From contig NZ_JAVKGN010000001.1 in assembly GCF_031432215.1 (NCBI RefSeq), forward strand, positions 1,103,421 to 1,167,420: a DNA stretch of 64,000 bases, written 5' to 3'. Under the pieces are notes generated by a model. The model saw only the letters and a program-made list of their open reading frames with translations, was not told where the DNA came from and did not search any database. The stretch is from Halodesulfurarchaeum sp. HSR-GB. Lineage in GTDB: Archaea; Halobacteriota; Halobacteria; Halobacteriales; Halobacteriaceae. How positions within the stretch are numbered: the stretch's first letter is position 1; every line of letters starts with the position of its first letter. A program made the translations under genes and the position numbers. Shown piece after piece: positions 1 through 9,272 of the stretch.

Positions 1-14
1 TGTGAAAGGCCGAG

Positions 15-20
15 TTTAAG
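15..20 (+). promoter_or_regulatory. TATA-like box for rps12
   Basis: The sequence TTTAAG lies 25-30 nt before the ATG at 45. This is the spacing expected when a haloarchaeal transcript starts at, or just before, its start codon. It supports the ATG at 45 over the in-frame ATG at 24, which would lie upstream of the transcription start. Confidence 0.6.
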
Positions 21-44
21 TACATGGGTGGGTTAACCGAGCGT

Positions 45-473
45 ATGTCGAACGGCAAGTACGCCGCCCGCAAACTCAAGAAGGACCGCCAGAACCACCG
101 GTGGTCCGACTCCGATTACGCGCGGCGGGAGCGAGGCCTTCGCACCAAGTCCGACCCGCTGGAAGGTGCACCGCAGGCCCGTGGCATCGTCCTCGAAAAA
201 GTCGGCATCGAAGCCAAGCAGCCCAACTCCGCGATCCGGAAGTGCGTGCGAGTCCAGCTGATCAAAAACGGCAAGCAGGTTACCGCCTTCGCCCCCGGCG
301 ACGGCGCGATCTCCTTCATCGACGAGCACGACGAGGTCACCATCGCCGGTATCGGCGGGGCCAAGGGTGGCTCGATGGGCGACCTCTCCGGTGTCAACTA
401 CAAGGTCGAGAAAGTCAACGGCGTCTCGCTCATCGAACTGGTGCGCGGGAACGCGGAGAAGCCGGTGCGATAA
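45..473 (+). CDS. rpsL: 30S ribosomal protein S12 (uS12)
   Basis: Component of the small-subunit decoding centre. The 142-residue product has the archaeal S12 N-terminus ([15 protein letters not shown]) and the conserved PNSAIRK loop that contacts the A-site codon-anticodon helix. The start was placed at 45 because other haloarchaeal S12 proteins begin at this point and a TATA-like box lies about 27 nt upstream; an in-frame ATG at 24 would add seven unlikely residues. rpsG follows after one base, so the two genes are co-transcribed, as in the archaeal str-type cluster. Confidence 0.97.
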   Translation: MSNGKYAARKLKKDRQNHRWSDSDYARRERGLRTKSDPLEGAPQARGIVLEKVGIEAKQPNSAIRKCVRVQLIKNGKQVTAFAPGDGAISFIDEHDEVTIAGIGGAKGGSMGDLSGVNYKVEKVNGVSLIELVRGNAEKPVR

Positions 474-474
474 C

Positions 475-1110
475 ATGTCCGAGGAAGCAGATCCCGAGGC
501 CGAGACCGAGGCCGAAACGGAAGAAGAACTCGCGGAGGAAGAAGAAGAGACCGTCTCCGCCGAGCTCTTCGGCAAGTGGGACGTGACCGGTATCCAGTAC
601 ACGGACCCGAGCACTCGCCGCTACATCAGCGTGACTCCCGTGGCCCACACCATGGGCCGACACGCGGCCAAGCAGTTCAAGAAGTCGGAGATCTCCGTGG
701 TCGAGCGACTGGCCAACCGACTGATGCAGACCGAGGAGAACACCGGCAAGAAACAGAAGACCCTCAAGATCGTCGAGGAGGCCTTCGAGCTGATCGACGA
801 GCGCACCGAGGAGAGCCCGGTGCAGGTTCTGGTCCGCGCCATCGAGAATGCGGCCCCGCGTGAGGAGACCGTCCGCCTGAAGTACGGTGGCATTTCGGTC
901 CCCAAGGCCGTGGACACGGGTCCTCAGCGACGGGTCGACCAGGCACTGAAGTTCCTCGCCGAGGGCACCTACGGCGCGTCCTTCAAGACCCCGACCGACG
1001 TCGAGGAGGCACTCGCCCAGCAGCTCATCGGCGCGGCCGAGGGCGACGTGCAGACCTACGCGGTCAACCAGAAAGAAGAGAAAGAGCGCGTCGCGGCGGC
1101 GGCCCGCTAG
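475..1110 (+). CDS. rpsG: 30S ribosomal protein S7 (uS7)
   Basis: Binds and organises the 3' major domain of 16S rRNA in the small-subunit head. The 211-residue product starts with a very acidic, Glu-rich extension of about 30 residues, typical of haloarchaeal S7. The conserved S7 core follows, including [11 protein letters not shown] and [12 protein letters not shown], and the RRVDQAL segment. The start lies one base after the rpsL stop. A T-rich stretch just after the stop (about 1115-1130) could act as an archaeal oligo-T terminator. Confidence 0.97.
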   Translation: MSEEADPEAETEAETEEELAEEEEETVSAELFGKWDVTGIQYTDPSTRRYISVTPVAHTMGRHAAKQFKKSEISVVERLANRLMQTEENTGKKQKTLKIVEEAFELIDERTEESPVQVLVRAIENAAPREETVRLKYGGISVPKAVDTGPQRRVDQALKFLAEGTYGASFKTPTDVEEALAQQLIGAAEGDVQTYAVNQKEEKERVAAAAR

Positions 1111-1168
1111 ACTCTCTGTATTTTCTCTCTCCCGGCTGCAGAGCGGCAGCGCTGTGTTCTGTTCTGCT

Positions 1169-1185
1169 TTGTGAGTGGCTCACAA
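1169..1185. repeat. Inverted repeat upstream of aEF-2
   Basis: Perfect inverted repeat TTGTGAG-TGG-CTCACAA (7-bp arms, 3-nt spacer), about 45 nt before the putative aef2 TATA box and about 60 nt after the rps7 stop. It could be a terminator stem or an operator. No T-run follows directly, so the operator reading is slightly preferred. Confidence 0.5.
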
Positions 1186-1228
1186 TGCCATCTGTGCGGG
1201 AATCGCCACGCAATCGGAAACACTACCC

Positions 1229-1235
1229 TTTTGAA
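1229..1235 (+). promoter_or_regulatory. TATA-like box for aEF-2
   Basis: TTTTGAA ends 26 nt before the ATG at 1262, with an A-rich BRE-like stretch (ggaaaca) upstream. The spacing predicts a leaderless aEF-2 mRNA made separately from rps12-rps7. Confidence 0.5.
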
Positions 1236-1261
1236 CCTGCTCTTGATACTACGGATTAATA

Positions 1262-3448
1262 ATGGGCCGACGCAAGAAAATCGTCGAACAGTGTGAGCGG
1301 CTCATGGACCAGCCGGAGCAGATCCGGAACATCGCCATTGCCGCTCACATCGACCACGGAAAGACCACGCTGACTGACAACCTCCTCGCCGGGGCCGGGA
1401 TGATCTCCGAGGACCTGGCCGGCGAACAACTCGCCATGGACACCGAGGAGGACGAGCAGGAGCGTGGCATCACCATCGACGCGGCGAACGTGTCGATGAC
1501 ACACAACTACCAGGACAAGGACTACCTGATCAACCTCATCGACACGCCGGGCCACGTCGACTTCGGGGGCGACGTCACCCGTGCCATGCGCGCGGTCGAC
1601 GGGGCGCTCGTGGTCGTCGACGCGGTCGAGGGCACCATGCCCCAGACCGAGACGGTCGTCCGCCAGGCCCTGCGGGAGAACGTCAAGCCGGCACTCTTCA
1701 TCAACAAGGTCGACCGCCTGATCAACGAGCTCCAGGAGGGGCCCGAGGAGATGCAGGAGCGCCTGCAGGAGGTCATCCGGGACGTCAACGAGCTCATTCG
1801 CGGGATGGCCGAGGAACGCTACGAGGAGGACAACTGGAAGGTCAGCGTCCAGGACGGCACCGTGGCCTTCGGCTCGGCGCTTTACAACTGGGCGATCAGC
1901 GCGCCGTCGATGGCCGAGACGGGCATCGACTTCGGGGACGTCATCGAGATGGAACGCAACGACAAGCGCACGGAGCTCCACAAACAGTCCCCGCTTTCCG
2001 ACGTCGTGCTCGACATGGTCGCCGAGCACTTCCCCAATCCGGTCGACGCTCAGCCCGACCGGATTCCAACTGTCTGGCGTGGAGACGACACCACCCAGCT
2101 GGCCAAGGACATGCAGATGGTCAACAAGGACGGCGAGGTCGTCTTCATGGTCACGGACATCTCGATGGACCCCCACGCGGGCGAGATCGCCACGGGGCGG
2201 GTCTTCTCCGGGACGCTCCGTGAGGGTCAGGAACTGTACGTCTCCGGGACGGCCGGCAAGAACCGGCTCCAGTCCGTCGGGGTCTTCATGGGCGGCGAAC
2301 GCGAGGAAGTCGAGGCAGTCCCGGCCGGGAACGTCGCTTCGGTCACCGGCCTGAAGGACGCTATCGCCGGGTCGACGGTCTCCTCGGTGGAGATGACGCC
2401 GTTCGAGTCCATCGAGCACATCTCCGAGCCGGTCATCACGAAGTCCATCGAGGCCCAGAAGATGGACGACCTCCCGAAGCTGATCAAGGTCCTGCAGCAG
2501 GTCTCCAAGGAGGACCCGACCATCGGGGTCGAGATCAACGAGGACACCGGCGAGCACCTGATCTCCGGGCAGGGTGAACTCCACCTGGAGGTCATCACCC
2601 AGCGCATCGAGCGCAACCAGGGGATTCCGGTTCGCACGGGCGAACCGATCGTCGTCTACCGCGAGGCCCCGACCCAGGAGTCCGAAGAGGTCCAGGGCAT
2701 CTCGCCGAACCGTCACAACCGGTTTTACGTCACGGTCGAGCCCCTCAGCGACGAGCTGATCGACACGATCAAGCTCGGCGAGGCCTCGATGGACATGCCC
2801 GAACAGGAGCGCCGTGAGGCCCTGCAGGAGGCGGGCATGGAGAAGGACACCTCCCAGAACGTCGAGGACATCGTCGGCACCAACGTCTTCATCGACGACA
2901 CGAAGGGGATCCAGCATCTCAACGAGACGATGGAGCTCATCATCGAGGGCCTGGAGGAGGCCCTCGAAGACGGCCCGCTCGCGGCCGAACCCGTCGAGGG
3001 CGCGCTGATCCGACTCCACGACGCGCGGCTCCACGAGGACGCCATTCACCGTGGTCCCGCCCAGGTCATTCCGGCCATGCGCGAGGCCGTCCACCGGGCG
3101 CTCATCGACGCCGAGATCCGCCTGCTCGAACCGATCCAGGACGTCCGGATCGACGTCCCCTCCGAGCACATGGGCGCGGCCTCCGGCGAGATTCAGGGTC
3201 GTCGGGGACGCGTTGATGACATGTACCAGGAAGGCGACCTGATGGTCGTCGAGGGCATCGCCCCGGTCGAGGAGATGATCGGCTTCTCCTCGGACATTCG
3301 CTCGGCCACCGAGGGCCGTGCCTCCTGGAACACCGAGAACGCCGGCTTCCGGGTACTGGTCGATAACCTCCAGCCCGAGAAGATCACCGAGATCCGCGAG
3401 CGCAAGGGCATGAAGACCGAACTGCCCGAGAGCATCAACTACTTCTAG
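1262..3448 (+). CDS. fusA: Translation elongation factor aEF-2
   Basis: GTPase that drives ribosomal translocation. The 728-residue product has G1 AHIDHGKT at residues 28-35, G3 DTPGH at 94-98 and G4 NKVD at 148-151. Later EF-2 domains follow, including the C-terminal loop AIHRGPAQ, where His596 is the expected diphthamide site. Length and domain order match archaeal EF-2. The gene has its own promoter downstream of the S12/S7 genes, the usual archaeal arrangement. Confidence 0.98.
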   Translation: MGRRKKIVEQCERLMDQPEQIRNIAIAAHIDHGKTTLTDNLLAGAGMISEDLAGEQLAMDTEEDEQERGITIDAANVSMTHNYQDKDYLINLIDTPGHVDFGGDVTRAMRAVDGALVVVDAVEGTMPQTETVVRQALRENVKPALFINKVDRLINELQEGPEEMQERLQEVIRDVNELIRGMAEERYEEDNWKVSVQDGTVAFGSALYNWAISAPSMAETGIDFGDVIEMERNDKRTELHKQSPLSDVVLDMVAEHFPNPVDAQPDRIPTVWRGDDTTQLAKDMQMVNKDGEVVFMVTDISMDPHAGEIATGRVFSGTLREGQELYVSGTAGKNRLQSVGVFMGGEREEVEAVPAGNVASVTGLKDAIAGSTVSSVEMTPFESIEHISEPVITKSIEAQKMDDLPKLIKVLQQVSKEDPTIGVEINEDTGEHLISGQGELHLEVITQRIERNQGIPVRTGEPIVVYREAPTQESEEVQGISPNRHNRFYVTVEPLSDELIDTIKLGEASMDMPEQERREALQEAGMEKDTSQNVEDIVGTNVFIDDTKGIQHLNETMELIIEGLEEALEDGPLAAEPVEGALIRLHDARLHEDAIHRGPAQVIPAMREAVHRALIDAEIRLLEPIQDVRIDVPSEHMGAASGEIQGRRGRVDDMYQEGDLMVVEGIAPVEEMIGFSSDIRSATEGRASWNTENAGFRVLVDNLQPEKITEIRERKGMKTELPESINYF

Positions 3449-3503
3449 GCTCCGGGTCCGGCAGGCCTTTACCCGCTCCGCGGTAACACCCGGGCGAACG
3501 AAC

Positions 3504-4232
3504 ATGCAGGGTCAACAGCAGCAGGCCTACGACCGTGGGATCACCATCTTCTCCCCGGACGGACGGCTCTACCAGGTCGAGTACGCACGTGAAGCGGTCA
3601 AACGAGGCACTCCCTCTGTCGGCGTTCGAACCGAGGAGGGCGTCGTCCTCGCGGTGGACAAACGCTCGCGTTCGGAGCTCATGGAGCCCGATTCCATCGA
3701 GAAGCTTCACAAGGTCGCCGATCACGTCGGCATCGCCAGCGCCGGTCACGTGGCCGACGCACGCCGACTGATCGACTTCGCCCGTCGCCGTGCGCAGGTC
3801 GAGGAACTGCGCTACGAGGAGCCAGTCGGCGTCGAGGTCCTCACCAAAGCCGTGACCGACAACATCCAGCAGTACACCCAGATGGGCGGCGTGCGCCCGT
3901 TCGGGGCCGCTCTGCTGATCGGTGGGGTCTCCGACGGGGAACCCCACCTCTTCGAGACCGATCCCAGTGGCACGCCGAACGAGTGGAAAGCCGTCGCCAT
4001 CGGCGCGGATCGCTCGGACATCCAGGACTATCTGGAAGAGCACTGGACGGCCGAGCTCACCCTGGATGAGGGGATCGAACTGGCCCTGGGCGCACTCTCC
4101 CACATCCGGGACGAACCGCTTTCGGCCGGTGAACTGGCCCTGGCCGCTATCGAGACGGAGACGGAGGCCTACCGTCGCCTCGCGGAGGCGGAGATCGCCG
4201 ATCACCTGGAGGCCGTGGCGGAGGAAGAATGA
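3504..4232 (+). CDS. psmA: Proteasome subunit alpha
   Basis: Structural alpha subunit of the 20S proteasome; it forms the outer rings and the gate. The 242-residue product begins with the alpha signature AYDRGITIFSPDGRLYQVEY, followed by the Ntn-hydrolase-fold core. As in all alpha subunits there is no N-terminal catalytic Thr. It overlaps psmB by 4 nt (ATGA), indicating translational coupling and balanced production of the two ring types. Confidence 0.97.
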   Translation: MQGQQQQAYDRGITIFSPDGRLYQVEYAREAVKRGTPSVGVRTEEGVVLAVDKRSRSELMEPDSIEKLHKVADHVGIASAGHVADARRLIDFARRRAQVEELRYEEPVGVEVLTKAVTDNIQQYTQMGGVRPFGAALLIGGVSDGEPHLFETDPSGTPNEWKAVAIGADRSDIQDYLEEHWTAELTLDEGIELALGALSHIRDEPLSAGELALAAIETETEAYRRLAEAEIADHLEAVAEEE

Positions 4233-4915
4233 ACGTCGAGGACCCCTACGAGCCCGAACTGGGGTCGCTGCCCGAGTGGGAGTCGGCCGGTGCGGACACC
4301 AAACACACCGAGACCGGGACCACCTCGATCGGCGTCACTACCGCTGATTCGGTCGTGATCGCGACCGATCGGCGGGCAAGTCTCGGCGGCCGGGTCGTCT
4401 CGAACAAGAACGTGACCAAAGTCGAGCAGGTACACGACACTGCGGCGCTGACCATGGTCGGCTCCGTTGGGGGCGCCCAGTCGTTCATCCGCTCGATCCG
4501 CGCCGAGGCGAACCTCTATGAGGCACGCCGGGACAAGCCGATGAAGATCGACGCCCTGGCAACCCTCGCCTCGAATTTCCTCCGTGGTGGGCCCTTCTTC
4601 ATGATCAACCCCATCCTCGGTGGCGTGGATGACACCGGGCCACACGTCTACAGTATCGACCCGGCTGGGGGGCTCAGCGAGGACGAGTACGTCGTGACCG
4701 GCAGCGGCATGCAGTTCGCGATGGGTGTGCTCGAACAGGAGTACCGCGAAGATCTCTCCCACGAGGAAGGAATCGAGATCGCGGCCCGTGCCGTCCAGAG
4801 CGCGAGCGAGCGGGATACGGCCAGCGGCAACGGTATCACCATCGCCGAGGTCACGACCGAGGGCGTGGAGATCCACGAACACGAGGATATCGACGACGTC
4901 CTCGGTGGGGCCTAA
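4229..4915 (+). CDS. psmB: Proteasome subunit beta
   Basis: Catalytic subunit of the 20S proteasome. The 228-residue precursor has a 30-residue acidic propeptide ending in Gly30. Autocleavage there would expose Thr31 (TTSIGV) as the nucleophile; Asp47 (ATDRRAS) and Lys64 are the other expected active-site residues. It is coupled to psmA by a 4-nt overlap. Its end overlaps the stop of the convergent regulator gene by 3 nt, so there is no intergenic terminator on this side. Confidence 0.97.
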   Translation: MNVEDPYEPELGSLPEWESAGADTKHTETGTTSIGVTTADSVVIATDRRASLGGRVVSNKNVTKVEQVHDTAALTMVGSVGGAQSFIRSIRAEANLYEARRDKPMKIDALATLASNFLRGGPFFMINPILGGVDDTGPHVYSIDPAGGLSEDEYVVTGSGMQFAMGVLEQEYREDLSHEEGIEIAARAVQSASERDTASGNGITIAEVTTEGVEIHEHEDIDDVLGGA

Positions 4916-6783
4916 CGGACCGGTTCGTCCCGCAAGAGGACTGCAAACACTTTCTTCTGGGCCGTTCGCAGATGCTGGAGGAAGGTTGATTGGGAGATCG
5001 CCATCGTCTCGGCGATCTCCTCGCCGGAGTTCTCCCGGGGCCAGTCGAAGAACCCAGCGATGAAAGCCGTATGCAACGCCTCCCGCTGTCGATCGGTCAG
5101 TGACTCTTCGATGGTCGTCCGGACTTCCTCGGCGGTTGGCGTCGGACGCTCGGTCTCGCGTCGGGCCCGGAGTTCGATCGACGGATGATCGGTCTGGAGC
5201 CCCTCGATCACGGCCCGGACGTTCGCGTTCGGCGAGAGGTGGACTGTCAACCGGGCGCGACCGTCGGCGGCCTCGATGTGTCGGAGGTCGCCCCCCGCCT
5301 CACCGATCGGTCGTGCGAGGGTGGACTCCTGTACCTCGAAGCGAACCTGTAGCTCGGCATCGTCCTCGGTGAGGATGTCGACGGTTTCCAGGCTGGGGGT
5401 CCCGGCTACGTATTCCCGTATCGATTCGGGTTGGAGTCCCGTGACCGTGAAGTACTGGACGAGCGTGTCGCCCGTTCCGGGGGTCATCCAGGTGAGTTCC
5501 ATCGATCCCCCGTCCGCTGTCAGGGCTACCGGGAAGTACGATGGGTCGGTCACCTGGAACTCGATCTCGGTTACACTGTCCGTCAGGAGTGCCTCCTTGC
5601 TCTCGACGGCGTTGATCGCGTACCCGATCGTCTCGCCCAGTTCGGCGAAGACGGCCGTTTCGATGTCCTCGAAAGCGTCACCCGCCTCGGTCCCGATACA
5701 GAGCACGCCGTACTGGCGGTCGCCGTAGGTGAGCGGGATGGCGACGGTCGCCCGGTATCCCCGATCGAGCCACGGGTCACACCAGTCGGCCTCGGGGTCC
5801 GCACAGGTGCTGATCTGGACGGTTCCGGTCCGGGCCGCCGTCCGAAGCGGGTCCGAGCCCTCGAGGTCGTTGATGGCCGCGATGAGGTCCTCCATGTCAG
5901 TGTCGTCGATTCCGGCTTTTGTCCGGGGACGGAGGATCTCGGCGTCGACGGCCTGATCGGAGAGACAGGCGAAGGCGTACTGGTCCGAGTTGGCGAACTG
6001 CTCGACGACGGCGGTCTCGATGTCCGCCCGGCTATCGGCCTCTACCAGTTCGCGATTGATGTCCCTGAGGACCTCGTTCGTCCGGTTCAGCGTCGCCAGG
6101 CGCTCTTTCTGCTCGGTAATCTGCTCCTTGCGTTCCCGCCGGTCGGTGATGTCGGTGTCGACGGCCACGTATTTCTCCACGGCCCCCGAGTCACCGACGA
6201 TGGGTGCGATCGTCATATCGACCCAGACCTCCTCGCCGGATTTTCGCTCGTTGACGATCTGCCCCTCCCAGATCGAACCCGCCTCGATCGTCTCCCACAT
6301 CCCCCGGTAGAAGGCTGGATCGTGGTATCCCGACTTCCACATCGAGGGGTCACGCCCGATGACCTCACCCCGCGTGTATCCGGTGACCGACTCGACGGCG
6401 CGGTTCGCGTAAGTGATCGTGCCGTCGGGTTCAGTGATGAAAATCGCGTGGCCCGCGTGTTCGATGGCCTTCTCGAAGGTCCGGAGGCGGTCGTTGGTCG
6501 CCTGGATCGTCTCCCTGATCGCTTGCTCCTGTTCGACGTACTCCGAGAGGTAGTAGACAGTCAGCACGGCGAGCACGCTGACGACCAGCCCGGGCAGTTC
6601 GTCGATGCCGGAGGTTCCGGTCTGGTAGCTCAAGATCTGTCTTGATGCCATCAGGCCCAACATTAACGTGAAGAACCCGAACCGTCGGTCCTCGACCTGA
6701 TACAACAGGTAGACCGAGTACCCCAGTCCGATAAGCCGGAGTCCGATCGAGGTCAGGATGACGAGGCCGTCAAGCGGGAACAC
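4912..6783 (-). CDS. Membrane PAS-GAF-HTH_10 transcription regulator (Bat-like)
   Basis: Predicted signal-responsive activator of 623 residues. The N-terminus has two to three hydrophobic segments (about residues 7-27, 35-52 and 62-80). A PAS/PAC sensor follows (about 95-215), then a GAF domain (about 235-380), a bacterio-opsin-activator-type domain (about 400-550), and a C-terminal HTH_10 (LTDRQREALHTAF onward). The architecture resembles Bat and DmsR-type regulators. The start is GTG at 6783. The gene is divergent from the reductase operon at 6997, so it probably controls that operon; this is inferred from position only. Having a membrane part in a DNA-binding protein is notable. Confidence 0.88.
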   Translation of the reverse strand: MFPLDGLVILTSIGLRLIGLGYSVYLLYQVEDRRFGFFTLMLGLMASRQILSYQTGTSGIDELPGLVVSVLAVLTVYYLSEYVEQEQAIRETIQATNDRLRTFEKAIEHAGHAIFITEPDGTITYANRAVESVTGYTRGEVIGRDPSMWKSGYHDPAFYRGMWETIEAGSIWEGQIVNERKSGEEVWVDMTIAPIVGDSGAVEKYVAVDTDITDRRERKEQITEQKERLATLNRTNEVLRDINRELVEADSRADIETAVVEQFANSDQYAFACLSDQAVDAEILRPRTKAGIDDTDMEDLIAAINDLEGSDPLRTAARTGTVQISTCADPEADWCDPWLDRGYRATVAIPLTYGDRQYGVLCIGTEAGDAFEDIETAVFAELGETIGYAINAVESKEALLTDSVTEIEFQVTDPSYFPVALTADGGSMELTWMTPGTGDTLVQYFTVTGLQPESIREYVAGTPSLETVDILTEDDAELQVRFEVQESTLARPIGEAGGDLRHIEAADGRARLTVHLSPNANVRAVIEGLQTDHPSIELRARRETERPTPTAEEVRTTIEESLTDRQREALHTAFIAGFFDWPRENSGEEIAETMAISQSTFLQHLRTAQKKVFAVLLRDEPVR

Positions 6784-6996
6784 GTGTACTGCACGCGACT
6801 TGAGCCGCCGAGAGTATAGGCGCGTCGACTCCGGTCCAATATCTATTGGCCCGTTCTTTTTAAGGCAGCGAAACCCCTCACGCTGAACCTATCTATATTG
6901 GTCGACCGCTCAGGGGCCTGGATCCCGATGATTACTCTGTATGCACTCACTGACTGACCCACGTCGAACCGACACGCGACCGCCGGGAGGGTCGCG
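6784..6996. promoter_or_regulatory. Divergent control region between regulator and reductase operon
   Basis: This 213-nt region must hold both promoters. For the rightward operon, TTTTAA at 6857-6862 and a second AT-rich element around 6890-6899 (ctatctatat) are candidate TATA boxes. Either would leave a 5' leader of roughly 70-110 nt before the start at 6997, and GGAGG occurs just before that start. An inverted repeat sits at 6836-6849, upstream of the first box, where an activator would be expected to bind. Confidence 0.5.
6836..6849. promoter_or_regulatory. Inverted repeat CCAATA-TC-TATTGG, candidate activator site
   Basis: Perfect 6-2-6 inverted repeat ending 7 nt before the TTTTAA element of the rightward reductase promoter. 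A related half-like sequence (TATATTGG) recurs near 6894-6901. Position and symmetry suit an upstream activating site, possibly for the divergent Bat-like regulator. No binding data can be inferred from sequence alone. Confidence 0.4.
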
Positions 6997-7998
6997 ATGA
7001 GCGTCGACGGCGCTCCGGGGGTACCCGACCTGGATCGGGCCCGGATGGACGAGATGGTAGAGGCCGAGCGGGCGGATCCCGAGGAGACGCTGGCCGAGGT
7101 CGAGTACTCGACGGAGCTTGGCCTGGCCATGGCCGAGGACGCCAAGCGAGTCTCCAGGGGGTCACTTTCGAGCGAGTCCTTCTGGGCGGCGTACGACGAG
7201 CAGGCCAGAGCCGTGTTCGGGGCGGAGTATACTGAGACCCCGAACCCGGCCGTGGACAAGGGTGGGAGTTGCCAGACCATCGACGAGCCGGCGGCTGCCC
7301 AGCTCTCCTGTTCGGTGGACTCGATGGACGCCGTCGCTGAACAGATCGAGACTCCGGAAAACGGGGACGTTCGGTGGGGCATGGTGATCGACCTGCAGAA
7401 GTGTGTCGGCTGTGACTCGTGTACGGTCGCCTGCAAGGCGGAGAACCGCACACCGCCCGGGGTCACCTACAACGTCGTCATGGAGGAGGAGCACGGGGAG
7501 TTCCCCAACACGACCCGGACGAACATCCCCCGCCCCTGCATGCAGTGTGAGAAGCCCTCCTGTGTCCAGGTCTGCCCGGTCAGCGCGACATACAAGATGG
7601 AGAACGGGATCGTCAACATCGATTACGATCGCTGTATCGGCTGTCGGTACTGTATGATCGCGTGCCCGTATGGGGCCCGATACCTCGACTTCGGCGGGAG
7701 TTACGACGACGAAGTCATGGGGGCCGGTGAAGTGACCAGTCCGGAGTACGGCGTCGATCGAGGGCCCCGCGAGGAGGGCGAATCGCCGATGGCCAACGCC
7801 CGGAAGTGTAGCTTCTGCTATCACCGGCTGGGGCGGGGCGAGGAACCCGCCTGCGTGGAGACATGCATCGGCGACGCCCGGAACTTCGGGGACCTGAACG
7901 ATCCGGACAGCGAGGTCTCCCGGATGGCTGATTCCACCCGGGCAACACAGCTGAAAGAGCACACGGGCAACGACCCGAACGTGTACTACCTCAAGTGA
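6997..7998 (+). CDS. Four-cluster ferredoxin subunit of a molybdopterin reductase (TtrB/DmsB-like)
   Basis: Electron-transfer subunit linking the membrane quinol side to the catalytic subunit. The 333-residue product has four Cys groups for [4Fe-4S] clusters, starting with Cys136/139/142/146 (KCVGCDSCTVAC). The others are CMQCEKPSCVQVC, CIGCRYCMIAC and a last group beginning CSFCYHRLG. About 125 residues precede the ferredoxin core, an unusual extension with two extra Cys at 92 and 105. No TAT signal is visible, so it is probably exported with the TAT-bearing catalytic subunit. First gene of a four-gene operon. Confidence 0.92.
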   Translation: MSVDGAPGVPDLDRARMDEMVEAERADPEETLAEVEYSTELGLAMAEDAKRVSRGSLSSESFWAAYDEQARAVFGAEYTETPNPAVDKGGSCQTIDEPAAAQLSCSVDSMDAVAEQIETPENGDVRWGMVIDLQKCVGCDSCTVACKAENRTPPGVTYNVVMEEEHGEFPNTTRTNIPRPCMQCEKPSCVQVCPVSATYKMENGIVNIDYDRCIGCRYCMIACPYGARYLDFGGSYDDEVMGAGEVTSPEYGVDRGPREEGESPMANARKCSFCYHRLGRGEEPACVETCIGDARNFGDLNDPDSEVSRMADSTRATQLKEHTGNDPNVYYLK

Positions 7999-8000
7999 CA

Positions 8001-9272
8001 ATGGCGACTGCAAGCTCTCTTCCGAACTTCAATCCGGGTTTCGAAGACAACCGCATCCGGATCGCGTGGTACGGCCTGCTGGTCCTCACGCTCCTGGTCG
8101 GTGCATACGCGACCTACCAGCGCATCGTCGGGGGCATGGCGACCACGAATCTCACCTCGATCACCCCGTGGGGGGCCTGGGTGGCATTCTACATCTACTT
8201 CATCGGGCTCTCGGCGGGCGCCTTCCTCGTGAGCACCCTCGCGAACGTCTTCGAGATGGAGGGGATGGAGAAGATCGATCGCGACGCGCTGTTCGCGGCG
8301 ATCATCGCCATGGTCGTCGCGATGTTGTTCGTCTGGATCGACCTCGGCCGGATGGAGCGGATGTACTTCCCCTTCATCTGGCGACAGCTCACCTCGGCAC
8401 TGTCCTGGGAAGTGCACGCCTACGTGGCCTACATCGGCGTGTTGACTGCCGAACTGTACTTCTCGATGCGGGCTGATCTGGTCCGGGTCTCGAATCACGC
8501 GTCCGGACTGCGGGGACGAATCGCCGGACTGCTCACGCTGGGCCGCACCAGCCTGAGTGAGAGTGCCATCCAGACCGACCGCTCGTGGCTCAAACGCATC
8601 GGCATCCTCGGGATTCCCCTGGCCATCTTCTTCGTCCACGGCGGGACGGGGATCCTCTTCGCCGGCGTGAAAGCCCGGGCCTACTGGAACAGTGGCCTCT
8701 TCCCGGTCATCTTCGTCGTTTCGGCCCTGCTCTCCGGGACCGCACTGGTCATGGCCGTCTATGTGTTGCGCCGGAAGCTCTTCGAGGGAAAACCGGTCGA
8801 TTTGGACCTCCTCGACCGGCTTGGTCAGTTGTTGCTCGGCTTCGTGCTGATCGATGCGGCCTTCACCGCAATCGAGGCCCTGATCGGCGTGATGTCGCTT
8901 GAAGGCGCGCACTTGAGCGCGTGGCTCACGATCGCCCTGGGCAAGATGGCCTGGTCGTTCTGGATCGTGATGGTCGGACTGGGGTGGGTGGTACCCCTCA
9001 TCCTGACGAGCCGTCGGTCCTGGCGGCGCCGGCCGATGTTGATGGTGATCGCCGGACTCTCGGTCGTCATCGGGATCGTCGGTGTCCGGTTCAACATCGT
9101 CGTCCCACCGCTGGTGAACCCGGTCATGGAGGGACTCCCAGCCGGTGATTATCTGCCGTCGCTCACCGAGTGGGCCACGAGCTTCGGAATCGTCGCCGTC
9201 GGGCTCCTGATCTATACGCTCGGCGCTGAAGTACTGCCGTTGACCCCGCTAACTGAGGAGGATAACTCATGA
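8001..9272 (+). CDS. NrfD/PsrC/TtrC-type membrane anchor subunit
   Basis: Polytopic quinol-binding anchor of 423 residues with roughly nine to ten hydrophobic helices and an NrfD-type core (TPWGAWVAFYIYFIGLSAGA). It would take electrons from menaquinol and pass them to the FeS subunit. The ATG at 8001 is preferred over the GTG at 7995, which overlaps the upstream stop; the genes are coupled either way. Its end overlaps the catalytic subunit start by 4 nt. The helix count favours the NrfD family over the DmsC family. Confidence 0.9.
   Translation: MATASSLPNFNPGFEDNRIRIAWYGLLVLTLLVGAYATYQRIVGGMATTNLTSITPWGAWVAFYIYFIGLSAGAFLVSTLANVFEMEGMEKIDRDALFAAIIAMVVAMLFVWIDLGRMERMYFPFIWRQLTSALSWEVHAYVAYIGVLTAELYFSMRADLVRVSNHASGLRGRIAGLLTLGRTSLSESAIQTDRSWLKRIGILGIPLAIFFVHGGTGILFAGVKARAYWNSGLFPVIFVVSALLSGTALVMAVYVLRRKLFEGKPVDLDLLDRLGQLLLGFVLIDAAFTAIEALIGVMSLEGAHLSAWLTIALGKMAWSFWIVMVGLGWVVPLILTSRRSWRRRPMLMVIAGLSVVIGIVGVRFNIVVPPLVNPVMEGLPAGDYLPSLTEWATSFGIVAVGLLIYTLGAEVLPLTPLTEEDNS

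Noticed and set aside
1256..3505. Long minus-strand open frame opposite aEF-2 (749 codons)
   Set aside because: It is the antisense shadow of a high-G+C gene. Its translation is low complexity (Val/Leu/Asp/Gly rich) without family motifs, while the plus strand encodes an unmistakable EF-2.
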